A stretch of 64,000 nucleotides of DNA, from positions 19,845 through 83,844 of the forward strand of contig QKAS01000040.1 in NCBI GenBank assembly GCA_003246295.1, read 5' to 3'. The notes under the pieces were generated by a model. The model was not told the DNA's origin, searched no databases, and was given only the letters and a program-made list of their open reading frames with translations. A program made the translations under genes and the position numbers. Source of the DNA: Clostridia bacterium (GTDB taxonomy: Bacteria > Bacillota > Clostridia > Lachnospirales > Lachnospiraceae). Positions 45,382 through 55,671 of the stretch are shown here, piece after piece; positions within the stretch are counted from its first letter, which is position 1, and the number at the start of each line of letters is the position of its first letter.

Positions 45382-46383
45382 ATGGCTAAGACAACTGTAA
45401 AAAAAGAGAGCATTGTAAACAGAATGAAAAAAACAGCTCTTCAGTATGGAAAAGAAAATATAGGTATTATAGCAGCATTATTAGTTTTGTGTCTGTTTCT
45501 TGCATTGAATCCAATTACAAAAGATTCATTTCTGACACAAAAGAACGTATTTAATGTTTTAAGACAGATATCATCAAATTTATTTCTGGCATGTGGTATG
45601 ACAATGGTCATCATCCTTGGCGGAATCGATCTTTCTGTCGGTTCTATCATAGCATTATCGGGATGTATCGCAGCAGGCGCAGTGTCCCGTTATAACATGC
45701 CAATCTTTGTGGCAGTTATCCTGGGACTTGTGATTGGTCTTGCAATCGGTATGATCAACGGATTTATTATTTCAAAAACAACGATACCTCCTTTTATTGT
45801 TACGCTGGCAATGATGAATATTGCAAAAGGTCTTGCTTATGTTTACACAGGTGGATCTCCAGTACGTGTAGTGACAAAAGAGTGGCAGTTTATTGGTGCA
45901 GGTTATATTGGATCAATTCCAACACCTGTTATTATTCTGATCATTGTTCTTGTAATAACAGGTCTCATCATGAACAAGACAAAAATCGGAAGACATATTT
46001 ATGCAGTTGGTGGCAATGCACAGGCAGCAGAGTTTTCAGGAATCAAAGTAGCAAGGGTAAAATTCTTTGTTCACGCATTCTCAGGACTCATGGCTGGACT
46101 TGCAGGTATTGTTCTTGCTTCCAGAATGTATTCCGGACAGCCAACAGCAGGCGATGGTGCTGAAATGGATGCCATTGCAGCAGTTGTAGTCGGTGGTACT
46201 TCTATGGCAGGTGGTGCAGGTAAGATTGGTGGAACTATCATTGGTGGTCTGATCATCGGTGTTTTGAACAATGGACTTAACCTTTTAAATGTCAATTCAT
46301 TCTGGCAGTATGTAGTAAAAGGTTTTGTTATCCTTCTTGCTGTATTTTTGGATTACATTAAAAATAAAAAAGGAAATCAGTAG
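45382..46383 (+). CDS. Sugar ABC transporter permease (RbsC type)
   Basis: A 333-residue membrane protein with about ten helices. GGIDLSVGSIIALSGCIAAG and TTIPPFIVTLAMMNIAKGLAYVYTGG are characteristic of BPD_transp_2 permeases, and ISKTT, ALGGNAQAAEFSGI-type (here VGGNAQAAEFSGIKV) marks the EAA-like coupling loop. It forms the homodimeric channel for the ATPase upstream. RBS is GAGGAGG. Confidence 0.95.
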   Translation: MAKTTVKKESIVNRMKKTALQYGKENIGIIAALLVLCLFLALNPITKDSFLTQKNVFNVLRQISSNLFLACGMTMVIILGGIDLSVGSIIALSGCIAAGAVSRYNMPIFVAVILGLVIGLAIGMINGFIISKTTIPPFIVTLAMMNIAKGLAYVYTGGSPVRVVTKEWQFIGAGYIGSIPTPVIILIIVLVITGLIMNKTKIGRHIYAVGGNAQAAEFSGIKVARVKFFVHAFSGLMAGLAGIVLASRMYSGQPTAGDGAEMDAIAAVVVGGTSMAGGAGKIGGTIIGGLIIGVLNNGLNLLNVNSFWQYVVKGFVILLAVFLDYIKNKKGNQ

Positions 46384-46434
46384 TACTTTGGACCAGAATG
46401 GACATGAAAAATTCAGTATGATACAATGTAAAAG

Positions 46435-46461
46435 TCTCCCCTGACATCGGATCAGGGGAGA
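46435..46461 (+). terminator. Hairpin between transporter and sensor operons
   Basis: TCTCCCCTGA (46435-46444) pairs perfectly with TCAGGGGAGA (46452-46461). No T-run follows, so it is more likely a processing or attenuation hairpin than a full stop; the sensor genes may be partly co-transcribed with the transporter. Confidence 0.55.
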
Positions 46462-46495
46462 TTATACTACGTTAAAGGAAACTGAGGAGTACAGA

Positions 46496-47491
46496 ATGAA
46501 TCAAGAAACCGTACATCATGCAGAAGAGAGTTCTGATAAAAAAACAAAAATTACATTGTTTTTTACAGCATTCATTTTGCTGATCAGTGCAATTGTTATA
46601 TTTATTAGTACGGACAGTGAACCTGTTGCTAAAAGTGAAGCCAGAAAATTTGGTGCAACTTACATGACTATGAATAATCCATATTTTGATGTTTTAAATG
46701 AAAGCATCAAGGAAGCTGTTGAAGCGAACGGAGATTTTCTGATTACAAGAGATCCTCTTCAAAATCAGGAAAAACAGAACCAGCAGATTATGGAAATGAT
46801 TGATGAAGGTGTTGTGGCGATTTTTTTAAATCCAGTCGACTGGAAGACAGTCAGACCGGCTTTGTTAGCATGCCATGAAGCAGGAATTCCGGTGTTTAAT
46901 ATTGACACTTCTGTATTTGATACACAGTATGTTGTAACACAGATCATGTCGGACAATTATAATGCAGGGGTACAATGTGCAAATGACATTATTGATAAGA
47001 CAGATGGAGCAAACATTGTAATTTTGGATGATCCGGATACCAATTCTATCTATGAGAGAATTCAGGGATTTATGGATACGCTGGAAGGACATGAGGAATA
47101 TAAGATTGTTGCACAACGGGAAGCCGGTGGTGAACTTGAAGTTGCAATGGATGTCATGGATGAAATTATAAAAGAAAGAATTCCGTTTGATATTGTAATG
47201 GGAGGAAATGACCCGACAGCACTTGGTGCACTTGCAGCAATTCAGGCGAATCATATGGAAAAAGAAGTCTCTATTTATGGCGTAGATGGATCTCCTGATG
47301 GAAAGAGCATGATTCAGGAGGGACTGATCAAAGGAACCAGCTCCCAGAAACCAAGTGTCATTGGTAAAATTGCAACTGAAACAGCATATAAGTATTTAAA
47401 TGGTGAAACAATAGAGGATTATATTGTAGTACCGGTAACGCTTGTTACCAAAGAAAATCTTCCGGCTTTTGATATTGATGGATGGGAATAA
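46496..47491 (+). CDS. Membrane-anchored sugar-binding protein (probable sensor partner)
   Basis: A 331-residue protein with one N-terminal uncleaved membrane helix (ITLFFTAFILLISAIVIFIS, about 20-39), no lipobox, and an extracellular type I sugar-binding domain. The domain shares long motifs with the transporter SBP (DNYNAG, GGNDPTALGALAA, YGVDGSPD) but has no partner permease. It is directly followed by a histidine kinase lacking an extracellular domain. By analogy with anchored xylose-binding sensors of Clostridium two-component systems, it is inferred to present the sugar signal to that kinase. RBS TGAGGAG. Confidence 0.85.
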   Translation: MNQETVHHAEESSDKKTKITLFFTAFILLISAIVIFISTDSEPVAKSEARKFGATYMTMNNPYFDVLNESIKEAVEANGDFLITRDPLQNQEKQNQQIMEMIDEGVVAIFLNPVDWKTVRPALLACHEAGIPVFNIDTSVFDTQYVVTQIMSDNYNAGVQCANDIIDKTDGANIVILDDPDTNSIYERIQGFMDTLEGHEEYKIVAQREAGGELEVAMDVMDEIIKERIPFDIVMGGNDPTALGALAAIQANHMEKEVSIYGVDGSPDGKSMIQEGLIKGTSSQKPSVIGKIATETAYKYLNGETIEDYIVVPVTLVTKENLPAFDIDGWE

Positions 47492-47501
47492 GGAGAAACG
47501 A

Positions 47502-48830
47502 ATGCAGCTACAACATGCGGATAAACTGAAATATATTAAGGTCATTATGATCATTATCAACTTAATTGCAGTATTGTTCGTGCCGGGTTTACTCTATATC
47601 ACAACGCAGAATATTTATGATCATTTTATGGCAAGAGATTTCCTGCAAAATGTAGAAGCAATTCCTGATGATCCATTTCAATTATTATTTATGGCAGCAG
47701 GACTGTTCATCGCACTCATGATTTCTTATTTTGTGAGAGAACATCACGCTGATAGTATGAAAATTATATACACAACAATTGTAGCTGACTTTGTGATCAG
47801 CATCGTGATTATCTGGATATTGAATTTTAATTATAATGGTGTACTCTTTCTTGTATTTGCGAATCTGATCACTTATGCAAAAGGAAATAAAGGAAAATAT
47901 CTATTAATGTTTCTTGCAATTGCGTCCTTTCTGATTGCTGATTTTGATTTGGTTGGATTGAATTATCCGCTCTTTTCAATTCATGATTACATTGCTTACT
48001 ACGATGCAAATACCCAGAAATATATCCTGGCTTTTTATAATCTGATGATATCACTGAATATGGTTGCTTTTATCATCTATTGTATTTATGTGATTCAGGA
48101 ACAACGTGGTACCATTGACGAAGTAAGCATGCTTTATGAGAAATTAAGTCAGGCCAACGAAGAATTGCAGGATGCCAATGTCCAGCTAAAAGAATACGCA
48201 GCTATCACAGAAAAGATTGGTGAGACAAGGGAGAGAAATCGTCTTGCCAGAGAAATACATGATACATTGGGACATACATTGACTGGAATCTCTGCCGGGG
48301 TGGATGCCTGTCTTGCAACCATAGACAGTAAGCCAAACCAGGCAAAACATCAATTAGAGCTGATTGCTGATGTTACAAGATCAGGGATTCTGGATGTCAG
48401 AAGGTCCGTAAATAAACTTAGACCCGATGCACTGGAGAGATTAAGTCTGGAATCGGCAATTTTAGAACTGATCAGGGAAATGAATAGTGTTTCAGGAACC
48501 ATGATACATTTTGCATCGAAGGTGGAAACGCTGAAATTTGATGAAGATGAAGAAAATGCAATTTACAGGGTAATCCAGGAAAGTGTTACCAATGCAATCA
48601 GACATGGAAAGGCATCCAATGTCTGGATTTCCATTGAGAAAGATGAACCGAAGTTACTGCTTACGATACAGGATGACGGAATAGGATGTCAGGAAATGAA
48701 AAAAGGCTTTGGAACCAGACATATTACGGAAAGAATAGAAATGCTGAATGGTACGGTGCAATTTGACGGCAGCAACGGATTTGCCGTTCACGTACAGATA
48801 CCAATCAGATGGGGTGAAGAATATGATTAA
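47502..48830 (+). CDS. Histidine kinase, NarL-system type, six membrane helices
   Basis: A 442-residue kinase. Six hydrophobic helices fill residues 1-205 with only short loops, followed by a coiled coil and a HisKA_3 domain with the phospho-acceptor His253 in LAREIHDTLGHTLTG. The ATPase domain shows VIQESVTNAIRHGKA (N box) and DDGIGC (G1). With no sensor domain outside the membrane, input probably comes from the anchored binding protein encoded 10 nt upstream. ATG 47502 follows AAGGAG. It overlaps the regulator gene by 8 bp. Confidence 0.92.
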   Translation: MQLQHADKLKYIKVIMIIINLIAVLFVPGLLYITTQNIYDHFMARDFLQNVEAIPDDPFQLLFMAAGLFIALMISYFVREHHADSMKIIYTTIVADFVISIVIIWILNFNYNGVLFLVFANLITYAKGNKGKYLLMFLAIASFLIADFDLVGLNYPLFSIHDYIAYYDANTQKYILAFYNLMISLNMVAFIIYCIYVIQEQRGTIDEVSMLYEKLSQANEELQDANVQLKEYAAITEKIGETRERNRLAREIHDTLGHTLTGISAGVDACLATIDSKPNQAKHQLELIADVTRSGILDVRRSVNKLRPDALERLSLESAILELIREMNSVSGTMIHFASKVETLKFDEDEENAIYRVIQESVTNAIRHGKASNVWISIEKDEPKLLLTIQDDGIGCQEMKKGFGTRHITERIEMLNGTVQFDGSNGFAVHVQIPIRWGEEYD

Positions 48831-49503
48831 GGTTTTAATAGCAGATGATCAGGAATTGATCAGGGAAAGTTTAAAAATTGTACTGCAGACCAAAGAAAAT
48901 ATAGAAGTAACAGATGCTGTTGAAAATGGGCAGGAGGTAATTAAAAGTATCAGAAAGAATCCTCCGGATGTTATCTTAATGGATATTCGAATGCCTAAGA
49001 TGGATGGCGTACAATGCACTAAAATTATTAAAGAGAACAATCCGGGAATTAAAATCATCATTCTGACGACTTTCGATGATGATGAGTATGTTTACAATGC
49101 GCTGAAATTTGGCGCCAGTGGATATATTTTAAAGGGAATTTCAATGGACGAGCTGGTAAAATCCATTGCAACTGTTTACTCAGGGAAAGCAATGATCAAT
49201 CCGGATATTGCGACTAAAGTTGTTGAACTGTTCTCTAAAATGGCGCAGGCTGACTTTTCAATCCAGGTAGATGATAAAGCGATTGATGATCTGACCAGAA
49301 CAGAGATAAAAATCATTGAACAGGTTGAATATGGCAATTCCAACAAAGAAATATCAGAGAGACTGAATCTTTCTGAAGGTACGGTACGTAATTATTTAAG
49401 TACGATACTAAACAAACTGGGACTCAGAGACAGAACACAGCTTGCAATCTGGGCAGTACAGACCGGTGTGAGTAAAAAGAAACGGGATATGACAAATGAT
49501 TAG
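48823..49503 (+). CDS. Response regulator, NarL/FixJ family
   Basis: A 226-residue DNA-binding regulator: a receiver domain with acidic pocket D8/D9, phospho-acceptor D54 (VILMDIRMPKMDG), T/K switch residues (ILTTFDDD; GYILKG), and a C-terminal LuxR-type HTH (LTRTEIKIIEQVEYGNSNKE, then ISERLNLSEGTVRNYLSTI). The start at 48823 is fixed by GGGGTGAAGA upstream and the MIKVLIADDQ beginning. It is co-translated with the kinase. Targets probably include the sugar transporter operon. Confidence 0.95.
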   Translation: MIKVLIADDQELIRESLKIVLQTKENIEVTDAVENGQEVIKSIRKNPPDVILMDIRMPKMDGVQCTKIIKENNPGIKIIILTTFDDDEYVYNALKFGASGYILKGISMDELVKSIATVYSGKAMINPDIATKVVELFSKMAQADFSIQVDDKAIDDLTRTEIKIIEQVEYGNSNKEISERLNLSEGTVRNYLSTILNKLGLRDRTQLAIWAVQTGVSKKKRDMTND

Positions 49504-50809
49504 AACAAAAAAGAATCTATTCATGATCTTGATCTGCATATTACTGCTGGGCGTAGTGATTTTGTATTCCTACAACGCATCGCGCTCTGAAACTCTGGAA
49601 ATTGGTGTTTTTGTTGGAAGCAACTGGGATGTTGCCAATGCGAACAGTTATACGATCATGGATAAGGCAATAGAGCGGTTTGAAAGACAGAATCCAGATA
49701 TTAAGGTTCACTATTACAGCGGTATTCCAAAGGAAGATTATGCAGAATGGCTGGCAGGCAAGATGCTGATTGGTAAAATGCCGGATGTTTTTATGGTGCT
49801 CGAAGATGATTTCAATAAACTTGCTTCTATGGGTGAATTAAAAGACCTTTCAACATTAATGTCACGGGATGCTGGATTTGACAAAGAAGCGTATTACCAG
49901 ACAGTTCTTGATACAGGAACCTATTATGGGAAACAATATGCACTTCCTTATGAAGCGGTTCCCAATCTGATGTTCGTTAATAAAACATTGCTACAAAAAG
50001 AAGGCATTTCAGTCCCTGACAATGATTGGTCATGGGAAGATCTTTATGCAATCTGTACCAAAGTGACAAAAGACACAAATCATGATGGAATTCTGGACCA
50101 GTATGGCCTATATAATTATCATTGGACAGAAGCAGTATATGCCAACGGCGCTTCCTTGTTTGATAAAGATGGAAGACAGTCTTTTTTTACAGATGAGAGA
50201 GTGGAAGAAGCCATTAAATTTGTGATGAAGATTGAGGGCGTCAATAAAGGAAATAAGGTCACACAGGAAGACTTTGACAATGGAAATGTAGCATTTATGC
50301 CACTACCATTTTCAGAATATAGAACTTATAAGACGTATCCGTACAGAATAAAGAAGTATACTAATTTCCAATGGGATTGTATCACACTGCCTGCAGGTAG
50401 TGAAGGAAACAATACTTCAGAGATTAACACGTTATTAATTGGAATCAGCGCAAATACAAAAAAAGAAGCAGCAGCCTGGGCATTTTTAAAAACGCTGACC
50501 TATGATAAGGACATTCAGATGGATGTATTCCGTTATTCACAGGGGGCTTCTGTGTTAAAAAATGTAACACAATCGAAAGAGGCAGAAGAAATCCTTCAGC
50601 AAGATATGGAAGAGAGTGAAAAGGTTATTGATACTACACTTTTAAACAGAGTTTTGGAGGAAGGTATTATAGTACCTAAGTTCCAGAATTATACAGAGGC
50701 GATGGCGGTTGCTGAAAACGATATCAATCAGATGATTGAAGGAGAAAAGAGCATTGAAAGCTCCTTAAAAATATTGCAGAGAAGCATGAAACGTTATCTC
50801 GCACAATAA
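49496..50809 (+). CDS. Membrane-anchored extracellular solute-binding protein, family 1
   Basis: A 437-residue protein with an N-terminal membrane helix (LFMILICILLLGVVILYSY) without lipobox and a family-1 (maltose-binding type) domain: AIERFERQNPDIKVHYYSG, GKMPDVFMVLEDDF, YALPYEAVPNLMFVNKTLL and ALPFSEYRT-like hinge (here MPLPFSEYRT). It overlaps the regulator gene by 8 bp, so it belongs to the sensor operon. No matching permeases are present, suggesting a second ligand sensor or feeder instead of a transporter subunit. Confidence 0.85.
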   Translation: MIRTKKNLFMILICILLLGVVILYSYNASRSETLEIGVFVGSNWDVANANSYTIMDKAIERFERQNPDIKVHYYSGIPKEDYAEWLAGKMLIGKMPDVFMVLEDDFNKLASMGELKDLSTLMSRDAGFDKEAYYQTVLDTGTYYGKQYALPYEAVPNLMFVNKTLLQKEGISVPDNDWSWEDLYAICTKVTKDTNHDGILDQYGLYNYHWTEAVYANGASLFDKDGRQSFFTDERVEEAIKFVMKIEGVNKGNKVTQEDFDNGNVAFMPLPFSEYRTYKTYPYRIKKYTNFQWDCITLPAGSEGNNTSEINTLLIGISANTKKEAAAWAFLKTLTYDKDIQMDVFRYSQGASVLKNVTQSKEAEEILQQDMEESEKVIDTTLLNRVLEEGIIVPKFQNYTEAMAVAENDINQMIEGEKSIESSLKILQRSMKRYLAQ

Positions 50810-50935
50810 AAATTGGATTGCATTTTTATTTGAAGATTCCGAAGAAACTGTTGCTATTTATGGCGATTTCTGATAGTATAACTATGGTTAAAAAATATGG
50901 AAAACTGTAAGAATTATTTTGAAGGGAGAACTACT

Positions 50936-52729
50936 ATGACTGAAAACAAGAAGTTGCAGGAATGGGTAAAAGAGATGGCTGAAATGTGCCAGCCTGACTC
51001 TATTTACTGGGTGAATGGTTCAGAAGAAGAGAACCAGAGATTATTGGACGAAATGGTTGCTTCAGGAGCAGCTGTTAAATTAAATGAGGAGAAACGTCCT
51101 GGATGTTATTTATTCAGAAGCCATCCTTCAGATGTTGCTCGTGTAGAAGACAGAACATTCATCGCATCTAAAAACAAAGAAGATGCAGGCCCAACAAATA
51201 ACTGGGTAGATCCAGATGAATTAAAAGCAACCATGAAAGAATTATACAAAGGTTGTATGAAGGGAAGAACTATGTATGTAATTCCTTTCTCAATGGGACC
51301 TATTGGTTCTCCTATTTCAAAAATTGGTATCGAATTAACAGACAGCGCTTACGTTGTTGTTAACATGAGAATTATGACTCGTATGGGTTCAGCAGTTCTT
51401 GAGTCACTCGGAGCAGACGGAGAATTCGTTCCATGTCTTCACTCTGTAGGTGCACCTCTTGAAGAAGGTCAGGAAGACGTAGCTTGGCCATGTGCTCCAA
51501 TCGAAAAGAAATACATCAGCCACTTCCCAGAAGAAAGACTGATCTGGTCTTATGGTTCAGGTTACGGCGGAAACGCTCTTCTTGGAAAGAAATGCTTCGC
51601 ACTTCGTATTGCTTCTGCAATCGCTCGTGATGAAGGATGGTTAGCTGAACATATGCTTATCCTTAAACTTACAAATCCAGAAGGCGAAGTAAAATACGTA
51701 ACAGGAGCTTTCCCAAGTGCTTGTGGTAAAACAAACCTTGCTATGCTCGTTCCTACAATTCCAGGCTGGAAAGTAGAAACAATCGGAGACGATATCGCAT
51801 GGATGAAATTTGGCGCTGATGGACGTTTATACGCAATCAATCCAGAAGCTGGATTCTTTGGTGTTGCACCTGGAACATCCATGGATTCCAATAAAAATGC
51901 TATGGTTAGTGCAGAGAAAAATACAATTTTCACAAACGTTGGTCTTACAGATGACGGAGATGTTTGGTGGGAAGGTATGGGAACAGACGCTCCTGCACAC
52001 TTAGTTGACTGGCAGGGAAATGACTGGACACCAGAAACTGGCAAACCAGCAGCTCATCCAAATGCTCGTTTTACAGCACCAGCTGGACAGTGTCCTGCAA
52101 TTGCTTCTGAATGGGAAGATCCTGCAGGAGTTCCAATTTCAGCAATTCTGATCGGTGGACGTCGTCCAAGTACAATTCCACTTGTTCACGAAAGCTTAGA
52201 CTGGAAACATGGTGTATTCTTAGGATCCATCATGGGATCAGAAATTACAGCAGCAGCTATTTCTGACAAAATCGGACAGGTTCGTCGTGATCCATTTGCA
52301 ATGCTTCCATTCTTTGGATACAATGTATGCGATTACTTAGCACACTGGTTCAAAATTGGTGAAAAATCTACTGAAGATAAATTACCAAAAATCTTCTATG
52401 TTAACTGGTTCAGAAAAGACCAGGATGGAAAATGGTTATGGCCAGGATTTGGTGAAAACAGCCGTGTTCTTAAATGGGTATTCGAAAGAACATCAGGAAA
52501 AGGCAAAGCAGTTCAGACTCCAATCGGATTCATGCCTACAGCTGATGCAATCGACGTAGAAGGCCTTGATGTAAGTGCACATGATATGGAAGAATTACTG
52601 AAAGTAAACAAAGAAGAATGGTTAGCTGAAGTTGAATCAATCAAAGCTCACTATGCAAACTTTGGTGAAAAACTTCCTAAAGAATTACATGATCAGTTAG
52701 CAGCGCTTGAAGCAAGACTGAACGCATAA
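50936..52729 (+). CDS. pckG: Phosphoenolpyruvate carboxykinase (GTP)
   Basis: A 597-residue GTP-type PEPCK interconverting oxaloacetate and PEP. Hallmarks are VNGSEEE near the N-terminus, the P-loop FPSACGKTN (K265, with the reactive Cys263 typical of the GTP family), GDDIAWM, WFRKD and [11 protein letters not shown]. The ATG at 50936 is supported by GAAGGGAG and the usual N-terminal length. Codon choice looks like that of a highly expressed gene. It is monocistronic with a strong terminator. In anaerobes it often works in the PEP-carboxylating direction. Confidence 0.97.
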   Translation: MTENKKLQEWVKEMAEMCQPDSIYWVNGSEEENQRLLDEMVASGAAVKLNEEKRPGCYLFRSHPSDVARVEDRTFIASKNKEDAGPTNNWVDPDELKATMKELYKGCMKGRTMYVIPFSMGPIGSPISKIGIELTDSAYVVVNMRIMTRMGSAVLESLGADGEFVPCLHSVGAPLEEGQEDVAWPCAPIEKKYISHFPEERLIWSYGSGYGGNALLGKKCFALRIASAIARDEGWLAEHMLILKLTNPEGEVKYVTGAFPSACGKTNLAMLVPTIPGWKVETIGDDIAWMKFGADGRLYAINPEAGFFGVAPGTSMDSNKNAMVSAEKNTIFTNVGLTDDGDVWWEGMGTDAPAHLVDWQGNDWTPETGKPAAHPNARFTAPAGQCPAIASEWEDPAGVPISAILIGGRRPSTIPLVHESLDWKHGVFLGSIMGSEITAAAISDKIGQVRRDPFAMLPFFGYNVCDYLAHWFKIGEKSTEDKLPKIFYVNWFRKDQDGKWLWPGFGENSRVLKWVFERTSGKGKAVQTPIGFMPTADAIDVEGLDVSAHDMEELLKVNKEEWLAEVESIKAHYANFGEKLPKELHDQLAALEARLNA

Positions 52730-52763
52730 TTAGTTATCATCAATAAAATAGTATAATAATTCA

Positions 52764-52801
52764 AATCCACGATACAGTGAATTGTATCGTGGATTTTTTT
52801 T
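52764..52801 (+). terminator. Intrinsic terminator of pckG
   Basis: AATCCACGATACA (52764-52776) pairs perfectly with TGTATCGTGGATT (52783-52795), followed by a run of eight T. Confidence 0.96.
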
Positions 52802-52841
52802 GTAAAATTTTTATAAAAAGAATGAAATAAATATAGATAAG

Positions 52842-52897
52842 TTGCATTAAAAAAATGAAAGTATATAATGAAAATATACTAACTAGCACTCGTTAGT
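52842..52897 (+). promoter_or_regulatory. Promoter with TetR-type operator dyad
   Basis: TTGCAT (52842-52847), a 16-bp spacer and TATAAT (52864-52869). Overlapping the expected start of transcription is ACTAAC-(8 bp)-GTTAGT (52878-52883, 52892-52897), an operator-like dyad. It probably allows the TetR protein encoded next to repress its own operon. Confidence 0.7.
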
Positions 52898-52927
52898 TTG
52901 ATATAACTCGAAAGTGAGGCGATAACA

Positions 52928-53512
52928 ATAGATACGAAAGAAGAAATCATTAAAAATACGAATTCTTTATTTGCTCAGAAGGGTTATAGTCTTTCAATGT
53001 CAGAAATTGCAAAAAAAGTTGGAATTAAAGTTCCGTCAATCTATAATCATTTTTCAGGGAAGGATGAGTTAATATGGGCCGCATTAGAACTAGAAATTAC
53101 AGAATTTTTTACATTTATGGATAACGAACTAATGCAAGCTGAAGAATCACCCTCTCTCGATAAGCTGAGACAACTTTTTTATTCTATTATTCAATACTTT
53201 GCATATCAGGACAGGATTCGTTTTTGGAGAAATATGTCACTAATCAGTAACCAGGAATTAAGAATTAAGACAAATGAGTTAATATGTAAAATGGAAAATG
53301 AAATGTATGAAAAATCACAGGTGGTTTTTTCAAAATGTTTATTCGACAAGGAAATAAAGGATCAAGAGATAGAAAATAGGGTACTTTTTTATTTTTTAAT
53401 GATAAAGGGACTTCTTGATGTCATGATTACACATCAGGATGTGCAATTTGAACTAGAACATTATATTGAAAAGATATGGACTACTTATTTTAGTATGATT
53501 CGTTGCCAATGA
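52928..53512 (+). CDS. TetR/AcrR-family regulator with apparent AUA start
   Basis: A protein of about 194 residues. The frame is open upstream of the first ATG (52997), and that upstream part encodes the first half of the TetR HTH ([20 protein letters not shown]), joined to [25 protein letters not shown]. Starting at 52997 would delete helix 1 and damage DNA binding. No ATG, GTG or TTG exists in frame before it (stop TAA at 52904-52906). GTGAGG at 52914-52919 is ideally spaced for ATA at 52928, so this is either a rare AUA start or a start-codon mutation. It is followed 14 nt later by a chemoreceptor. Confidence 0.8.
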   Translation: MDTKEEIIKNTNSLFAQKGYSLSMSEIAKKVGIKVPSIYNHFSGKDELIWAALELEITEFFTFMDNELMQAEESPSLDKLRQLFYSIIQYFAYQDRIRFWRNMSLISNQELRIKTNELICKMENEMYEKSQVVFSKCLFDKEIKDQEIENRVLFYFLMIKGLLDVMITHQDVQFELEHYIEKIWTTYFSMIRCQ

Positions 53513-53526
53513 AAGGAGAAAAGAAG

Positions 53527-55539
53527 ATGAAGTCAATAAAAACAAGATTGATTTTGGTATTTACAACGATTGTTATTGTTGTGACAGCATTTCTAGGTAT
53601 TGTTGCAATCAACATTGTAAGTCGGGATTTGACCACGTCAGCAAAAGAAAATATGGTCACGCTTGCAATGTCAAAATCGGAATTAGTGACCGCAAAAATG
53701 GATGAGGAGTTAAGTTACATGATGGGTCTGGCACAAAACCCTGTTATTTTAGATCCAACAGTAACGGATCAGGAACGTGCAACGATTATGGAGGGGGAGG
53801 CAGCAAGAACAGGTTATCAGGGATATGTTCTTGTTGATATGAGCGGGAACGCAAGAACACTTGACAGCAAAGGAGAAACCCTTGATGTCAGTGACAGAGA
53901 TTATTTTCAAAAAGCAGTGAAAGGGACACCAACAGTATCAGATATTATCATCAGTAAACTGACAGGAAAGCCAGTTTTAATTATTGCAGTACCTGTATTT
54001 GACAAGGGCACACAAAGCGGAGTTTTATATGGCAGAATATCCGGGGAGAGTTTAAGTGAAATTGCTGCCAATGTGAAGTATGGAGAGACTGGATATGGGT
54101 ATATGATCAATGCAGAAGGTTTATTTGCTGGACATCCAGATACTTCGCTGGTACTTGAGCAATTTAATGTAATTGAAGAGGCCAAGACAGATCCAGAGTA
54201 TGTTGACCTTGCAAATCTGTTTGTGAATGAGATTACAAAAGGCAGTACAGGCACAGGTGTTTATCTATTTCGTGGTACCAACAGAATCGTAGGGTTTACC
54301 CCAATCGCTAACACACCATGGTTTATGGTAACAGGCATTCAGGAATCAGAGGTGCTAGGACATGTTGCTGAAGTCAGAAACATATTAATCATCCTTATAG
54401 TAATTTCAGCTTTATTCGGAGTCTTGGTAACGTATTTTTTTAGTGGAAGTATTGCAAAACCAATTGTTCTGGTGACAGATATTATAAGTAAACAGGCGGA
54501 ACTGGATTTTGAGCTGGAAGAAAGCAGTAACTTATCAAAATATAAAAATCGAAAAGATGAAATAGGAAAAATGGTACATGCCATTCAGAATATGCAGGCT
54601 AATGTAAGAGACTTTATCATAGGAACATCAGACTCAGCACAACAGGTTGCAGCTGCAGCACAGGAGCTTACAGCAACTTCAGAACAGTCTACTGTGACAG
54701 CGGAAGAAGTGGCAAAAGCAATAGAAGAGATTGCAAGAGGTGCTTCGGATCAGGCAAAAGACACCGAAAAGGCAGCAATTCAGATTGATACAATGGGGCA
54801 GTTGCTTGTAGAGGATGAGGCATTTATTAGAGAACTAAACGCATCTACGACTGAAATTGATCGAGAAAAAGAAGAAGGTTTTAAGATTGTTAAAATGCTA
54901 GTTGAGAAGACAGAAGAAAATAATAAGGAACTTTATAGTGTTTATAATGTCATTCTTAGCAATAACGAGAGTGCAGAGCAAATTGAGAAAGCCAGTGGTA
55001 TGATTCAAAATATTGCGGATCAGACAAATCTTTTGGCGTTAAATGCAGCAATAGAAGCAGCCAGAGCAGGAGATGCAGGGCGTGGATTTGCAGTGGTTGC
55101 AGATGAGATCAGAAAACTGGCAGAACAATCGAATAGTTTTACAAATGAAATCAGTCTGATCATTGGTGATTTAAAAACGAAGTCACAGGATGCGGTTGAT
55201 ACCATGAAGAAAGTAAAATCACTCGTTGATCTACAGACACAATGTGTTTCTGACACAGAAACAAGATTCAATGGGATTGCAGAAGCGATTGAGTCCATGA
55301 AAGATGTCATCCATAATCTGAATCAATCCTCCGTGGAAATGACAAAAAGCAAGGACACAGTAATAGAACTCACACAGAATCTTTCAGCAATATCAGAGGA
55401 AAATGCGGCTGGAACACAGGAAGCCTCCGCATCAATGGAAGAACAGGCAGCAACCATAGAAGAAATTGCACGTTCAGCAGAAGGGCTTGCAGTCATAGCG
55501 CAGGATCTGCAACATCAGATTGGCAGATTTAAGGTATAA
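53527..55539 (+). CDS. Methyl-accepting chemotaxis protein with dCache sensor domain
   Basis: A 670-residue chemoreceptor: TM1 ([20 protein letters not shown]), an extracellular double-Cache domain at about 35-275 (DRDYF-type [26 protein letters not shown]), TM2 ([20 protein letters not shown]), HAMP and a cytoplasmic signalling domain with the hairpin tip [20 protein letters not shown]. There is no C-terminal CheR pentapeptide. No che or flagellar genes are nearby. The start at 53527 has AAAGGAG upstream. It probably shares the TetR-controlled promoter. Confidence 0.94.
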   Translation: MKSIKTRLILVFTTIVIVVTAFLGIVAINIVSRDLTTSAKENMVTLAMSKSELVTAKMDEELSYMMGLAQNPVILDPTVTDQERATIMEGEAARTGYQGYVLVDMSGNARTLDSKGETLDVSDRDYFQKAVKGTPTVSDIIISKLTGKPVLIIAVPVFDKGTQSGVLYGRISGESLSEIAANVKYGETGYGYMINAEGLFAGHPDTSLVLEQFNVIEEAKTDPEYVDLANLFVNEITKGSTGTGVYLFRGTNRIVGFTPIANTPWFMVTGIQESEVLGHVAEVRNILIILIVISALFGVLVTYFFSGSIAKPIVLVTDIISKQAELDFELEESSNLSKYKNRKDEIGKMVHAIQNMQANVRDFIIGTSDSAQQVAAAAQELTATSEQSTVTAEEVAKAIEEIARGASDQAKDTEKAAIQIDTMGQLLVEDEAFIRELNASTTEIDREKEEGFKIVKMLVEKTEENNKELYSVYNVILSNNESAEQIEKASGMIQNIADQTNLLALNAAIEAARAGDAGRGFAVVADEIRKLAEQSNSFTNEISLIIGDLKTKSQDAVDTMKKVKSLVDLQTQCVSDTETRFNGIAEAIESMKDVIHNLNQSSVEMTKSKDTVIELTQNLSAISEENAAGTQEASASMEEQAATIEEIARSAEGLAVIAQDLQHQIGRFKV

Positions 55540-55562
55540 AAAGGTATAAAATGAATAGACAA

Positions 55563-55592
55563 AATGGCCTGCTTCCTGCAGGTCATTTTTTT
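55563..55592 (+). terminator. Intrinsic terminator
   Basis: AATGGCCTGC (55563-55572) pairs with GCAGGTCATT (55578-55587), with one G-T pair, followed by TTTTT. Confidence 0.88.
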
Positions 55593-55671
55593 GGCATGAA
55601 TCAGTAGAAAAAGGAATCGAAGAATGCTACAATAGAGACGTATCATTGAGAAAGAAAGTGAGGATAATGCT

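Noticed and set aside
42630..46423. Shared 13-bp string ATTCAGTATGATA upstream of the SBP gene and of the sensor operon, as a regulator box.
   Set aside because: It overlaps a TATGAT-like -10 and similar AGTATGAT strings occur before unrelated genes here, so two copies are weak evidence.
51562..52044. A 160-codon minus-strand frame inside pckG.
   Set aside because: It is a by-product of strong codon bias in a highly expressed gene; no RBS and no recognisable protein features.
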